From Fonsecaea monophora (Eukaryota; Ascomycota; Eurotiomycetes; Chaetothyriales; Herpotrichiellaceae): a stretch of DNA of 64,000 nt. The DNA lies in assembly GCF_001642475.1 (NCBI RefSeq), contig NW_019174066.1, forward strand, positions 1-64,000, written 5' to 3'. The notes beneath the pieces were generated by a model. It worked only from the letters and a program-made list of their open reading frames with translations. It was not told where the DNA came from and ran no database searches. Below, piece by piece: positions 1 to 11,827 of this stretch. The position numbers were made by a program, and so were the translations under genes. Position 1 is the stretch's first letter; each line of letters begins with the position of its first letter.

Positions 1-1912
1 GTGTGTGTTAGTGCTTTCTTGGTGTGCGGTCGTCTCGTCTGGTGGTTATTGATTGGTTGTTTTTTTGAATGGCCTGGGGACCGCCGAGATCTAAACAGGG
101 GAGATCGTCGGCAGCGTCAGATGGGTATAAGGGACCGGGGTGATGCTTTGTTCTTACATGTTCAAACTGCGCAGAGTACGAGCCTGGGGTGTCCATCAGG
201 GGTAGATAGCACTCGACGATGCCGTTGGAGACGAGAGAGTTCATCTGGTAATTATCGATATGCGTTAGTTAATTCAACGGTGATCGAGTGAGTAAATAGT
301 GTCAAGTCATCAATGCAGACTGTTTTCGACTTCTGTTTGTGTTCTCTAGAGATGGAGACAACGAGAAGGTTAGGGATAGACTCACGCCGGCCAAATACCT
401 CTCGACGCCGAGTCGCTCGAGATAGCGACGGCAGAACGGTATGGTGCCAAAGTTTTCGCGGATCGTCCGATGCAGACGTCTCGCAGAGGCCAGGGACAGA
501 GGTGTCGACAGCGGTGCGTCGTGATTCAGCCCATACCCATATACTCCTACCTGTTGGTACCTGTCAATACGAGTCTTTTGTTTTTTTTTTTTTTTAACAT
601 CGCATGATGAAATGAAACACCACGGAGGAAAAGGTGGGGGGGAAAAAGGGGGAATGGCTTACATCGTCCACCACATAGCCACGGCCTGTGGTGCCAAATG
701 TCTCGATGGCAAAGACCTCGCCCTCTTCCATCTTGGTCTGGTCCGAGTTCTTCACAAAAGGGATGGACTTGCCGCCGTGGATGCGGTACTGCTTGATGTC
801 ATGGGCCGAGAGATTGCGCACTGGCTTGACGGGGAACGTCTTGCCACGGATTTCCACCTCGTGGCTCTCCATGACTTCTTGGATCGCAGCGCTCACATCA
901 CTGATGCGCACGTCGACTCCGGCAGTCTGTTTGAGCCGATGTGTTAGTCTGGCATGGCATAGCCCTCAAGTGCATACCATGTAGAGGAGCCCCGTACCTT
1001 TATTCCCGTATTAGTGGCATCCTTAACCGCGGCTAGGAGGTCATCGTGGGTGTGGTCAAAGGCCATGGTGAAGGCGCTGTCGACAATCCAGCCGTTGATA
1101 TGGACACCAAAGTCGACCGTTAGGATGTCGTCTTGCTGGAGCACGACGTCCTTCTGGCCCGGATTGGGCGTGTAATGCGCGACCTGATTGTTGAGGCAGA
1201 GTCCCGTGGGGAAGCCCATGCCGGCCTTGAGGCTATCTCCAGGCTCCAGTCCTGTGTGACCAAGTAGAGCCCTGACACTATTCTCGATGCCTTCCGCAAC
1301 CTCCAGGAGAGTGTGGCCCGGCTTCACGCATTCTTGCACCCACTGTCGAGTTTGGCGGTGCGCCTCGGCGGCCTTGCGGTAGTTCTGAAGGAAAGAATCA
1401 TCTTGCCAATGGGAACGAGCTTCCTGACGCGCTTCAGCAGCGGCTGTGCGTGCTTCGGTGTAGCTCTGTATCTCGCCCTCGGGATACTGGCCAGATGAGA
1501 AGAGGTCGCTCAGCAAGACTGTCGGTGGCGACGACTGCTCGACAGAGGCCGGCGCCGGCACTTTCTTCTTCTTCTTGCTTTTCTTCTTGGGCTTCTTTCG
1601 TTTCTTCTGTGCGTCTGCACCATCGGTAGTCAAGAATGCCGCTTCTAGCGATCCCAGGGTTGTTGCCTCGGCCTCTGCATCGCTGGCGCCATCGCCGTCG
1701 TCGTCATCCCCTCCCCCAACATCGCCGAGACACCCATCGCCGTCTCTGGACATGTGAGAGCCTCGAGGCTCGCCGCCGACGCCATAAGATCCATCCGAGT
1801 TTGGCAAGTCTCCTTGAGGTCTCACGTTAGGCTACGTGCTTTGAGCGATGTCAGAGGAGCGTCACATACCGTCGTTCCTACGATGTTCGTTTTGAGGAGT
1901 TTTGGTTCCCAT
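1..1912 (-). CDS. MAP2: Methionine aminopeptidase 2 (3' end beyond window)
   Basis: Removes the initiator methionine from nascent cytosolic proteins, using two metal ions. Exons on the minus strand: 1912-1870, 1812-998, 926-663, 550-386, 244-158, giving 458 visible residues. An intron opens at 157 (GTAAGA). Its likely branch site (CACTAAC) lies within the first ten bases, so the last short exon (about 18 codons in homologues) falls off the left edge. The N-terminus is acidic, then has a lysine-rich block (about residues 83-99), as in eukaryotic MetAP2. All expected active-site residues can be placed: H227, D248, D259, H328, E361 and E457 in AQFEH. Intron 3 contains a run of 15 T on the plus strand. 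The start at 1912 is inferred from the first-exon splice. Family assignment is secure; exon 1 is less so. Confidence 0.93.
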
Positions 1913-2301
1913 TTCGACATTCCACACAATAGAGGCATGCGATGTTGAGCGACTACGAGATCCTGAAAAAAGGACCGAGATTGAAATGTTATGGATGAGG
2001 TGTTTGGTGGTGATGGGATGTGGTTGAAAGGAAAATGCGATCACAAGATCAAAATTGATGCCTGCGATGACTAAGCGGGGTCACATTGAAGATGCCACGT
2101 GATTGGACATACACTAAAGAGGGAGCCAGGAACTGCCAACAACTATTCAATTAATTTTATGTTCTGATAAAGGAAATTCTCATGGCGTGGCTTCGGTAGG
2201 ACAGTATGCATACTTTGTGTCCTATATCCTGCATTCCAACACTAAAAATGGGTGCGCAGACACTTGAAGCATCCGATGTCAAAGCCCTTGATATACTCAG
2301 G
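1913..2301. other. Intergenic: MAP2 promoter side and 3' flank of MRJP-like gene
   Basis: No convincing gene. It holds a CACGTG box at 2096-2101, next to an inverted CCAAT, about 185 bp upstream of the MAP2 start. Confidence 0.6.
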
Positions 2302-3636
2302 CTATCCCAACGAGGTAATCTTCATGGCATTGTCCAACAACTTGGCTCTCAATATTGCCCCCGGGAACTGCCGTAGGTTGACGCCATTGTTCCACTCGTC
2401 CTGATACGGCAACTGATTGACGATAACGTAGAAGTATCCGTCTTCGGCGACGCTCGCGCTGTCGGGCCAGAGGATCCTGGGATCTCTTATAAATCCATGG
2501 ACCTGCAGGTCCGCAGGGTTATAGTAATAAATGGCGTTGTGGGTGGGCATGAGCATATAGATCAGACCGCGACTATCGCCCTCGAAGCCGTTGGCCTCGC
2601 CTCCCCGCTCACCGAGCCATGAGACGTTGTTGGAGGCAGCTTGCTCGGCGAGTGGACTTTGGCGGTCTTGTAACAGCAAATTAGCAGTCGGAATGCGGAA
2701 AAGGTTCTGCGACGTCAGTGGCGAGTAGTAGATATAGTCACCATCTGGGGAGATCTGGATACCATCAAGCCCTTCTTGCTGATGCGAGACACTCATTCCC
2801 GGGTTGCGGTAGTAGAATGGATGGCCCTGATAGCTTGGCAATGCATTGTACGTCCGCAGCACCGACGGATGTTGCGTCAATCTCCTCCAGGATGAGCCGT
2901 CTGTAAGATTCAACACTATGAACCCATTACGGCCTTCATTGCTAGAATCCACGATGTATGCGACGTTGTGGCTCGGGCGGAGATCGAAGCGGATATCGTT
3001 CATGTACGAGTCAGGATAGTGCACAGCTGACGGAAATGTGTAGGTCGCGTAGATGGTATCGTTGGATAAATTGACGCCCACGACCTTTGGCCCTCCTGGC
3101 TGCGCATAGGGCATGGTGTAGCTCCCGGAAGAGGACCGGATAGTCGGCCGACCTGTGTCCAACAGCCATAGTGTTTCAGGTTGCCCTGAAGAAGTCGCAG
3201 GAGTGATATACAGCGCTTGCACACTGATTAAGCCGGTCGAGTTCGCACTTCCGAACTCGATCCCATTGAAAGTCGTATTGAGTGCATTAGCAGGCAAATT
3301 CAACCCCGCAGTTGGGAAAGGCGTCTCCGAGGTCGTGCTGTTGACTTCAGCAACGGTATAGTCGTAATCCCCACGTGTGTAGCAAATAAAAATTCTCGAG
3401 GTGCTGGATACTGCGATGCCAATGGGCCAATATTTGTAGAAATAGTGGACTTCTTCAACCATAGGGCCGTAAGTTCCGTTGTCCACGCGCAGAATTGTGT
3501 CGAATCTGGAGTTGTTCGAAATGAGTCCCTCTGTGGAAATCGTGTTATCTTGAGTCAAGCCGGCATTTTGACCCGTTGCTAAGCTGGCTAACGCGAGGCT
3601 GGCGGCCCAGAGACTGGCTATGCCCATACTGCTCAC
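2302..3636 (-). CDS. Secreted MRJP/yellow-like protein
   Basis: Intronless gene for 444 residues. The first 20 or so form a signal peptide ending near ATGQ, with a second possible start at codon 4. The body matches the major royal jelly protein/yellow family: a six-bladed propeller with repeated strand motifs such as LWLLDTGRP, MNDIRFD, YIVDSS, DGIQISPDG and NGFEGDSRG. Several N-glycosylation sequons fit secretion. In fungi these proteins have no settled function; lactonase-like or ligand-binding roles have been suggested for the fold. The nearest TATA-like site is at 4006-4013, about 370 bp upstream. The family call is firm; the substrate is unknown. Confidence 0.85.
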   Translation of the reverse strand: MSSMGIASLWAASLALASLATGQNAGLTQDNTISTEGLISNNSRFDTILRVDNGTYGPMVEEVHYFYKYWPIGIAVSSTSRIFICYTRGDYDYTVAEVNSTTSETPFPTAGLNLPANALNTTFNGIEFGSANSTGLISVQALYITPATSSGQPETLWLLDTGRPTIRSSSGSYTMPYAQPGGPKVVGVNLSNDTIYATYTFPSAVHYPDSYMNDIRFDLRPSHNVAYIVDSSNEGRNGFIVLNLTDGSSWRRLTQHPSVLRTYNALPSYQGHPFYYRNPGMSVSHQQEGLDGIQISPDGDYIYYSPLTSQNLFRIPTANLLLQDRQSPLAEQAASNNVSWLGERGGEANGFEGDSRGLIYMLMPTHNAIYYYNPADLQVHGFIRDPRILWPDSASVAEDGYFYVIVNQLPYQDEWNNGVNLRQFPGAILRAKLLDNAMKITSLG

Positions 3637-4776
3637 CTCTTCAATATCGATGAACAGAAGTGATCACAGAGGAGAAGCACTTGGAAGAACAATGCCACTC
3701 TCCAGTACCTCTCTCCACTTACGGAAAACACCCGGTAACTCTTTCATCCATAACTGCGTCACAAGCGGAGTCACAGGCCCGGAACTGCCAAAAAGGGTAT
3801 CTCAACCAAGTGCAACATGCTGATTCCGGCAAAATGCACGGTCCCCAAGAGGTGCTAGGGCTTATGAATGTACACGTCACGAGTCGTGCGGATCTGCAAA
3901 GAGGTTACGTCGGTCGTCATTGATTTTTGTGTGGCATCAAGAAAGAAGCTGAACGAGGCTGCGCTTGTCCTTATTAGTTGAGACCTTGCACTGCAAGGCT
4001 GCCCGCTTTTATACAACAGAGCCCATCAGTACCAGAGACTCCATGTCCCATGCCTCTAGATCTTTCTCGAGGAGCTCCACGTTTTACCCATTTGGGTATC
4101 TCCCATAGGTGGCTCAATCAAAACATCTGTGCTCAAATAGAGCAAATCAAGTGTCCTTGATGCCTACTTATAACTGAGAAGCCGAACAACGCCCTCAGGG
4201 AATCATTAACCAGGATCTCCATTAATGTCTATTATGAAGCAGAACCAGGCCAGGAGTCGATGCTCAACTTGGCCCATCCGCCAGAAGCTCATGAGGAGAA
4301 GGCATAAGGTACCTTCCCGTGGGATATCTCTGGATCCGTTCAGAGAGCCTCGCCGCCTGTGTCGTGCTTTGCAGGCCGCAAATATGTACATCCTCCCCGG
4401 ACACATTATCTCGTGGCCTAAGTGGACTTCTGATGAAATGGCCTTCCTGTAATCGCTGTTGAGATCGTCTCCAACCGGTGGATATCGTAGTACCTCCTCA
4501 TTATTGTAGAATAGTCGCCCGTTGTCCTTTTCTATTTGTATTCTTTTGCCGTCGTCGTATGCCTGGCCGAAAGGGTCCCCCCCCCGGATGGTTTCGTTCC
4601 GTGCAGGCGTGAACCAGCATCAATATCCCGTATTATACCGAAGTGAACCAATATCGAATTAATCGCCAAAGCCATCCAAAACGATCATCGCCCATTACAA
4701 TGGTGGTGCATCTCCATTTCGAAGTCATGCAAGTAGTGGGGTTTGTCGGCAATGTACACTCATCTCCAAGACGACA
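3637..4776. other. Intergenic region
   Basis: Holds the promoter of the MRJP-like gene and the 3' flank of the metallopeptidase. The only marks are a TATA-like site (4006-4013) and a run of nine C at 4577-4585. I see no supported gene. Confidence 0.55.
4006..4013 (-). promoter_or_regulatory. TATA-like box upstream of MRJP-like gene
   Basis: TATAAAAG on the minus strand, about 370 bp from the ATG at 3636. This would imply a long 5' UTR, so the assignment is tentative. Confidence 0.35.
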
Positions 4777-7402
4777 TCAGCGTGTAATGATAATCTGGAA
4801 ACCGTCTACCCAGGCCCCACAGCTTCCCGAAATCCCGGCAAGACTGTACCCTCGGGGCGCCATCAAAGTATGTCTGCGGACTGGTTAGAATATAGGAGGC
4901 GAATGGAGCAGGGACCGCTGTCACATACCCAGAGCCTCCAGTCGCATTTCCAAAGACACCGGATCTTCGGCCAGTACTGGTTAGAATCTCAATACCGTCG
5001 ACCCAAAGACCAGCACGCAAATAGAAGCCGAGGATGGTTTCACCACGACGCGTGTCTGTGAATGTTAGTCCTGCGAAATATCACACCTCGACGCGAACTC
5101 ACCGAGGAAGAATTCGTCGCCACCGGGTTTGCCACCCCTCTTGCCAAACAGTTGACTGTGGCCGTCTTCGTAACAAAATTCAATGCCGTCTAGGGCAAAA
5201 CCATGATAAACTCTGACAGATGTCAGAAGCTTCGTCTGGAGATGAATGCTTTCTAGGATCAGCTCTTGTGGCTGCGAGCCGTCCAGCTGGGAATGCCCGA
5301 GCTTCTTGCTCCGAAATCCGAGTCGTGATTCAAAGGACTTGCCCAGTCCTACAACGTTGTTCAGCGCATTCATCGTCAGGCCTTCGTCACGTTTTGGTGC
5401 CTGTTTGACATGGGGTAGGTTCACTACATATTTCTTTGACAAGAGGTCCTCCAAATCCTCGATCTTTTCACTCCGGGAACTAGCACAGAAAATGATAAGA
5501 CACAATTTGGCCTTCTTCTTGTCTTCTGGTAGACGTGCGCGAATGTCGGCTTCTACCACGGTGATTTGTCTCGGAATCGCGCTGTGCCGAGGATCAGCAC
5601 TGGTATAGTCGATCCACTGCCGGCATAGATCGTCTCCTTCTGTCCGTATCTCGATAAATGAAATCCCTGAAGGGGCGGAACAGATTACGCGCCCGTTGCC
5701 GACTGGAAAATACTGAATGCTGTCGTCTTGTGGTAGAGGTTCGTCGCTCGGGAGTCTGAAGCAGGGATGGTACCGGAAACGCAGCACGTCCAATCGATGC
5801 CAGCCACACTCGTCTTCTTGACGACAAACTTTGAGACCTTGGGATTTTGTTCTCGTCGAGTAGGGTTCTTTGACCAAGAATGTGCGGTTTAGTCGGACAT
5901 AGTCTCTGAGCATAACTCCGTTTTCTTGATGTGGACAGCCGAAAAGATGACCGACTTCGTGCAGGTGGGCGCCAATACCGATATTGGCAGCTTCCCAACT
6001 GCTGCCGGACTCGTTACAGTCATTTGCCACATACTTGGTGTCCGTTCGTGTGCAATCCATAAAGGATGGCACAACTTCTTCAATGCAAGAGGGATAGCTC
6101 TGAAGAGCATGCGAGCCGAAAATGGCCAGACCCAAGTCGTCCCCGATACCACCGAGGGCGGCATGAGCCCTGATTGTTCCGACTTCGGGGTCCCAGTGGG
6201 AATCAAGAAGGAGGCAGGCCACGTGCTGCTTCTGACCGGGCCTCAGGTTGAAATACTTCTTCACGGCGTCCGCCGCGATCGAGTACAGCTCCCCCTTTTT
6301 GGCTGCTGGCGAGTGTTGCTGCGCATACTGTAGATCCTGCAATTCTGCAGTGGTCTTGTCCGCCCGAACAACATGAACCCTAGTCTCATTCTTCATGATG
6401 CCCATTTCCCAATCCCGCATCGAAAGTGTGCCAGTCTGCCACTCTTCCTCAAATCTAAAGCATCTGCGGCCAAATTTGTGTCGGTACATCTGTTCTGCGG
6501 TGAATGTCTGCCACAGGTGAGCAGCCATGCGGAATTTTCTGGTGGCCATGGATAGGTCATTGCCCTCGTTTTGTATCCTCTGAGGGACTGCGTCATATGT
6601 ACAGGGAGAATCACTACCAACCAGGATGACAAGCTGTAGAGGCGGTGCGCTGTTCAGCGGCAGGTAGTTCAGCATAATGTAGGAAGAGTGCATCATTGGC
6701 GCGGATCCAGCGCTGTGCTGGCTCAATGTCGGGGAGGTAAAGTCAAAACGAATCCTGTTCCATCCGGGCGAGAGGTAGACGAGAGCTTTGAAGTACGAGT
6801 CGGACACAGGCCAGTTTGTGGGTGGGAATGCCTGCCCTTCCTTGTCGTGATGGACGGTCAGATTGCCATCCAAGGGTTTCTGATTTGGATCCCCTATTTC
6901 TCCGTTGACCAGCAATACTTTGTGGTAGACCTGTACGTCGTCTTTAAGCCATGTATTCCCGAACTCGCTGAACCAGTACATACCACTGAATTATCCAAGA
7001 CGGAAGTGATTTTGGGCGCATATGCAGAGGTCGGTGGAGGGATCCTTGTCCCATTGGAGCCAGAAGGTGACAGAGTCTGCTTTTGTTCAGCCCATGTGCA
7101 ATACCTGGCCGGGGTTGTTCCAGAAGACTTACTATCATGCTGTTCCTATTGGAACTTGGGACCATCACTTGAGGCCGCTGAGGGACCGGTGGTGGGGTGT
7201 CGCCATTGCTCTTTACCGTGTCCAAAACGTTGTGTGAGGACCCATTGGCATGATATGTCGAAGGTGGTGTTGCGCTCCCAGGGGTGGAGTTGAGAGTCGA
7301 GGACGATTTTGCGGTCGGAACGGTGCCATTGGATTCTGTTGAAGAGTCGGAGGTTCGGAAACTTGCTTTTGATCGTCGTCGCAGCTCTTTGAAAAAGGGC
7401 AT
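4777..7402 (-). CDS. Zinc metallopeptidase with C-terminal jacalin-like domain
   Basis: Putative cytosolic metallopeptidase of the Pfam 'Metallopep' group, which includes yeast YIL108W. Minus-strand exons: 7402-7133, 7076-6984 (or 7079), 6930-5103, 5055-4929, 4873-4777, giving 804 residues. The N-terminus (first 120 residues) is Ser/Thr/Pro-rich and probably disordered. The zinc motif HEVGHLFGCPH is near residues 444-454, fitting HExxHxxG. From about residue 684 to the end lies a jacalin-like beta-prism (VYHGFALDGIEF, QLFGKRGG, then WVDGIEILTSTG after an intron). The last two exons were found by splicing: the end reads GSCGAWVDGF before the stop at 4777. Translating straight through the introns would give a wrong start and a wrong end. 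Yeast relatives are uncharacterised, so substrate is unknown. Confidence 0.88.
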
Positions 7403-10400
7403 GGCTACTGACGAGGGGAATGAAGGCGAGGACGATTCAACAGTCAGTCATAGATCTGACAGACTGCGTGAGGAAGTGGGCTGGTCGACGGAATTGAAAC
7501 GGTGTGGTTGATGACGCCGGTTGGTGAGAATTAAGGGTGGGATGTAACGACCGCATGCACATGCATGTGCAATGGAGCTTTTTTCCGAAGTGACACTTGG
7601 CTGCAAGGGTCTCACTGCAGAAGCAGAACAGAGCAGACGAAGCTTCGCTCAGACACTTTGGACGGACAAACGAGCGACCAGGAGAGAACGAAGAAGTCGA
7701 CTAGGACTGGGGTTGAGGACGAGGGTGAAATTGTGAAAGAGGAAGAGCGATCGGTAGTTCGTCTAGAAGCAGCAAGCTGAAAGAGGACGACAAGAAAGTG
7801 TCATTGCCCGGACCTGCGACCTGGCCGACACTTGCAACTATGGGATATTCTGGGTCGTAGCGGACGGAAATGCAGTATGCAATATGCAGCTTTTTCTTTT
7901 TGCACCAAGTGGAAGGACAGGTTCGAACAGGTTTGGTGATTGCGAGACATGCGCTGCCGCCAGCAGGTGCGATTCGCCAGAAGCGGCACCAGGCAAGCCA
8001 GGGAACCACGGAACCAGGGCTACAAGTGCAAGGGCAGCAGAGCAATCCGGGCCATTATTGTGCAATCAACTTGGCTGAAAGCCACAAGCATTGCGATAAA
8101 GGTGGGGAATTGGAATGTGTAGAATGCGCAATCCTCGAGCTGTACCAAGTTTCTCGTACCTCATCCTTGGGAATACCTAGGCGTGCCTGGGCCACAGTGG
8201 ACTTTTACCCACGCACCACGGCACACAATGCGCTCCTGTTGGTTTTGGGTGCGCCAAGGGGGGCCATTATAAGGGCTGAGAGCACCGAGGGGGATTGTTA
8301 GTTAAGCAAGTTAGGCTCTTTATGGACTGGCGTCCCCGGAAAAGCTAGGTATTTGTGGGCATGGTGGGCATGTTTTACGGCTGATGACGTAGAAGAAGCA
8401 GCTTGGAACTGCACGAACATGTGGTTGGCGTAGTGCCCAGAGATAAGTCGGCATTGGCCCTGCCATTTTCTCCGTCCTCGTCCAGCAACTACTCAGTATG
8501 TCCCAATGAGGAACAGATAATCTCTACCTCGAACCTCCGTATATTTTGAGTTGGTGCTGGAGCTGGATCTCTGATCTGGACGAATATGAGTAGAGCCTCA
8601 TTTTTCCAAAACAATCAGGGGAAGGCTGAATGCTTGTTCTGAGCTTCTATCCGAGAAGAAGACGGCTACCCCTGCTCAAAGGGGACATCAAAAGTGTAAT
8701 TTGAGAAGAACTCCATACAGTGGATATGGAAGGCCCAGGAGTTCGACTCTGTAGAGCATATCCATTCTGTGCTGCTCTCCTGCTAGAGATCCGCTGAACG
8801 GACTCACATATACCGAGCGCAGAGTACGCTGTATACACAACATGTCTATGGAGAATTGATTGTGCGTGGAGGTTCGCAGGCTGGACGGTTCTGTATAAAC
8901 CTATCAACATTGGTTACATGGGAAGTGTCAGAAATGCCTTACGTACATACATTCAGACTCCGTATATGCCATGTCGATGGCACCTACAATTCCTCCGTGT
9001 CTTTGTCGCACGACAATCCCGAGGGTTGTCAATCCCGAGACTTAGTTCTCCATGGTAATTTTTCATATCCGGATCGGGGAGCCGAAGATGTTCCTTTTTG
9101 GTTCTCTAGCATCTTCTCCTGATGGCTACCTCTATATCCTCCGAACTTAGCATTATACTTTTCACGCAGGTACCCCGAATATGATATTGATCAGCGAGGT
9201 ATCTGCTTGAACCTGGATCAGGGGGGGTAACCCCTCGATCAAAGGTCGACCGTTATCCCCTTCAATGTGGGCAGTAATGAGGTCTTGAGTGAGGTCAGTG
9301 CGGCTCTCGGTGTCCACTGCCCGATGCCTGGACTGAGAAAGCTACACTGCTTTAGGGAGGGACCAGTGGTTATTCTTCCCCAGATCTTTAGCTTGTCGCT
9401 GACACCCGTGCCCGAGATGGAAAAGGAGGAAATTTGTGACACGGCTTCTTCCCTCTCTGGCTCATCAAAGCTACTCGTATGTCCCAGCCGTGTCATAGAA
9501 TCTCGGAACAAGCAGATCGACTTGTGGTCGTGGCAGTGGACCCAAGGAGGGGGGTTGGTTCAACCGGATATGAGGGCACACGAGACACAGAGACCGGCAG
9601 TCTGGTCTGCGAGTAGGAGTACGAGGTAGGGGTAGGAGCACCGAATAGTCGTAGCAGTACCTGCAGCCGCCAGATCAGAGGTGATCAAGGTGATTCTGAG
9701 GATATGGGAAACACAGGCACGCAAGTCACAGGCGTCAATTGGTCCTGTGCAAACATCGGTTTGAAATGGATTGAGGATGGCCGGGTCGTATGGCTGGAGG
9801 AAGCTGAGGAACCTGCCAAAGGTGCATGCGACCAGCAGAGGCCAATTTCAGAGCCAGTCGGTAAGCTCCAAGCAGGAGTCTCAGTTAAGAGCGTCGGCCA
9901 TGCGTAATTAGCAGCTAAGAAGCCAATGAGTTTGACACCATCACCAGCCACAGGCGAGCCGGAGCTGCAAATGGACGGCCTCAATCCACTTGTCCTTTAG
10001 CTGCCTTAGTGGCTCTTCACCCAGAACCTGCCCGCCAGTGTCAGTGCTTGCAGCATCGGCTCCAACGAGGGCACCCCCTCGTCCACCCTCCACCAGTTGC
10101 CGCTCTGAGTCTCTGAACTGCCTCCAGTAGTAGGAGTAGTGAAAGCCTACTTGTACAATATGCCGGTGAGCCCAATTAACTTAATCCAGCCCATTCACCG
10201 TGGTTGTCAAGTTCGCTGCCACCAAACGTTCCTCTACCACTAACTAACTTACTCTACCTACTCTCCTTGAACTTATTGCTCAGCTGCCGTCCACCTTCTT
10301 TTTCTTTCCTCTGCAACCTCCTGCTCTCTGTCCTTTCATCCTCTACACCTCCGTCCGTTTCGACATCTGATCCTCCAGCATGACCTCGATCCTTCAGTGA

Positions 10401-10633
10401 GCCGAACTGGACCCGAGCACCACTCATTCAACATAGCGCAGTCGCACCCGGCTACCCTGGCGCTGTGGCCCCACGAATTGCCAGCCCGAGTCTGGATCCA
10501 TAGTAGGAATTAAACCAGCTCGACTACAATTCTTTCCTAGCCTGCGCATTGACGTCTCGGGGCAACACCACACATATTTGGCAAAATCCTCACCCTTCTC
10601 CTTCTTAAAAACCCCCTCGGAGACCTATCCCTC
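7403..10633. other. 3.2-kb gene-poor interval upstream of the Whi5-like gene
   Basis: Long for this gene-dense window. Short ORFs occur on both strands (for example around 7870-8301, 9239-9629, 9704-9984) but they overlap in opposite directions and resemble no family I know. The last 500 bp are CT-rich, as expected for a fungal promoter and leader. A 14-bp perfect palindrome lies at 7557-7570. Confidence 0.5.
7557..7570. promoter_or_regulatory. 14-bp perfect palindrome
   Basis: GCACATGCATGTGC, about 155 bp upstream of the metallopeptidase start. It could bind a dimeric regulator; no factor is assigned. Confidence 0.3.
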
Positions 10634-11827
10634 ATGCTGGTCTCTCATACTCTTTGCAACAACATGACCTCTGACCAGCATCCACATGCTGCGGCTGAAG
10701 TAGCAGAGAAGGTGCTGCGAAGGGTGGAAATTGCAAAGGTAACTCAATCCCAACTCTGCTCACAAGATGTTCTCTGGGGGGAATCCCCTTTCCTGACTGA
10801 AGTTGCTCCATAGGTTGCTCGAAACCTCCAAGACTGTTTGGCTTTTGCAAGCTTCAAGGCCCAGAATGGCTGGCAAGATCGTACGCTGGCCTCGATCGAA
10901 CCCGAGTTCACCGAGAAGCTGAAGAGAAAGAGACCGTTTCTGGAGGAAGATCTACCTTGTGATACCTCGTCTGGATCCGACGACGAATTTGTCCCTACCT
11001 CGTCAATTGCCAATAATCGTTTTTCGAAGCCCTCCAGCTCTGCCTTTAAAATCCCCGAGCCTCCATTCGCTGCGAGGAAAAGAGTCCGGTCGTCTTCTGT
11101 GACAGGCCTGGACAGACAGTCAAGCACGTTGACATGGAAGCAAGATCACCGACTGCCCCAGTCTTCTCCTCTATTGAATCGGGCACAGTCCTTCCAGGAG
11201 CATCCACTCTTTCATAACGACTCTGCTAGAACGCCTCGCCTTGCTAATGACGACTCTCCCATGTTTGATGTTCACTCCGATGACGAAGATCATGACCTGG
11301 CCATGCCTGCATTTGGCAACGAACCGTCAAGCAGTATTTTGTCCTCGTCACCTCCACGAACACCTCCTCCCACGAAACGCTTCTTAAATGGCAACTCCAA
11401 GCAATCTGGGGCCGATCTCCTACTCTATCTGGCAAATTCACCCTCTAGGTCACCAGCTATCAATATCCACAGAACCTCGGACTCGTCGAAAGAACCACCC
11501 TCGACACCACCTTCGCAGCATTCACACCTCCCTTCGTCAGTAATGACCACTCCAGGCACTCATCTTGGGTTGTTCAACGGCGCTCTACAAACTCCAGGCC
11601 AGAATTTCAACCTGGCCGACTTCTGCAATGTCACTCCTTCACCTGCACCTGCTCAGTGGGGCAACCGGACTCCCACCATTAGCAAGACTCCCAGCCGGTT
11701 TACAAGAGCCAGTCTGAATTTTGATACCTTGCAGCCTCCGTCCGGCAGTCCCACCTTGCCACGAAAGGCTCCGACCAGCCAGGGACTGGCTCTGCAACTG
11801 GGTGACGAACTGATTCCAAGATCATAA
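10634..11827 (+). CDS. Whi5/Nrm1-like G1/S transcription repressor
   Basis: Likely corepressor of SBF/MBF-type G1/S transcription. Exons 10634-10738 and 10814-11827. The start may instead be the in-frame ATG at 10664, which gives 25 codons before the intron. The splice restores the family's GTB-like motif: EKVLRRVEIAK joined to VARNLQDCLAFASFKAQNGW, early in the protein as in Whi5/Nrm1 homologues. The rest is long, Ser/Pro/Thr-rich and probably disordered, with many SP/TP sites suited to CDK phosphorylation. It also carries conserved-looking segments GADLLLYLANSPS and LQTPGQNFNLADFCNVTPSP. Expected to be nuclear and cell-cycle controlled. Whether it is closer to Whi5 or Nrm1 cannot be decided by reading. 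Confidence 0.75.

Noticed and set aside
5065..6981. Starting the metallopeptidase at the ATG at 6981
   Set aside because: That ATG is inside an intron; splicing from 7402 gives a continuous conserved N-terminus.
7870..8301. 143-codon plus-strand ORF
   Set aside because: Low-complexity composition, no motif, and competing frames.
9239..9629. Two overlapping open frames on opposite strands (90 and 120 codons)
   Set aside because: They exclude each other, match no known motif, and lack splice or promoter context.
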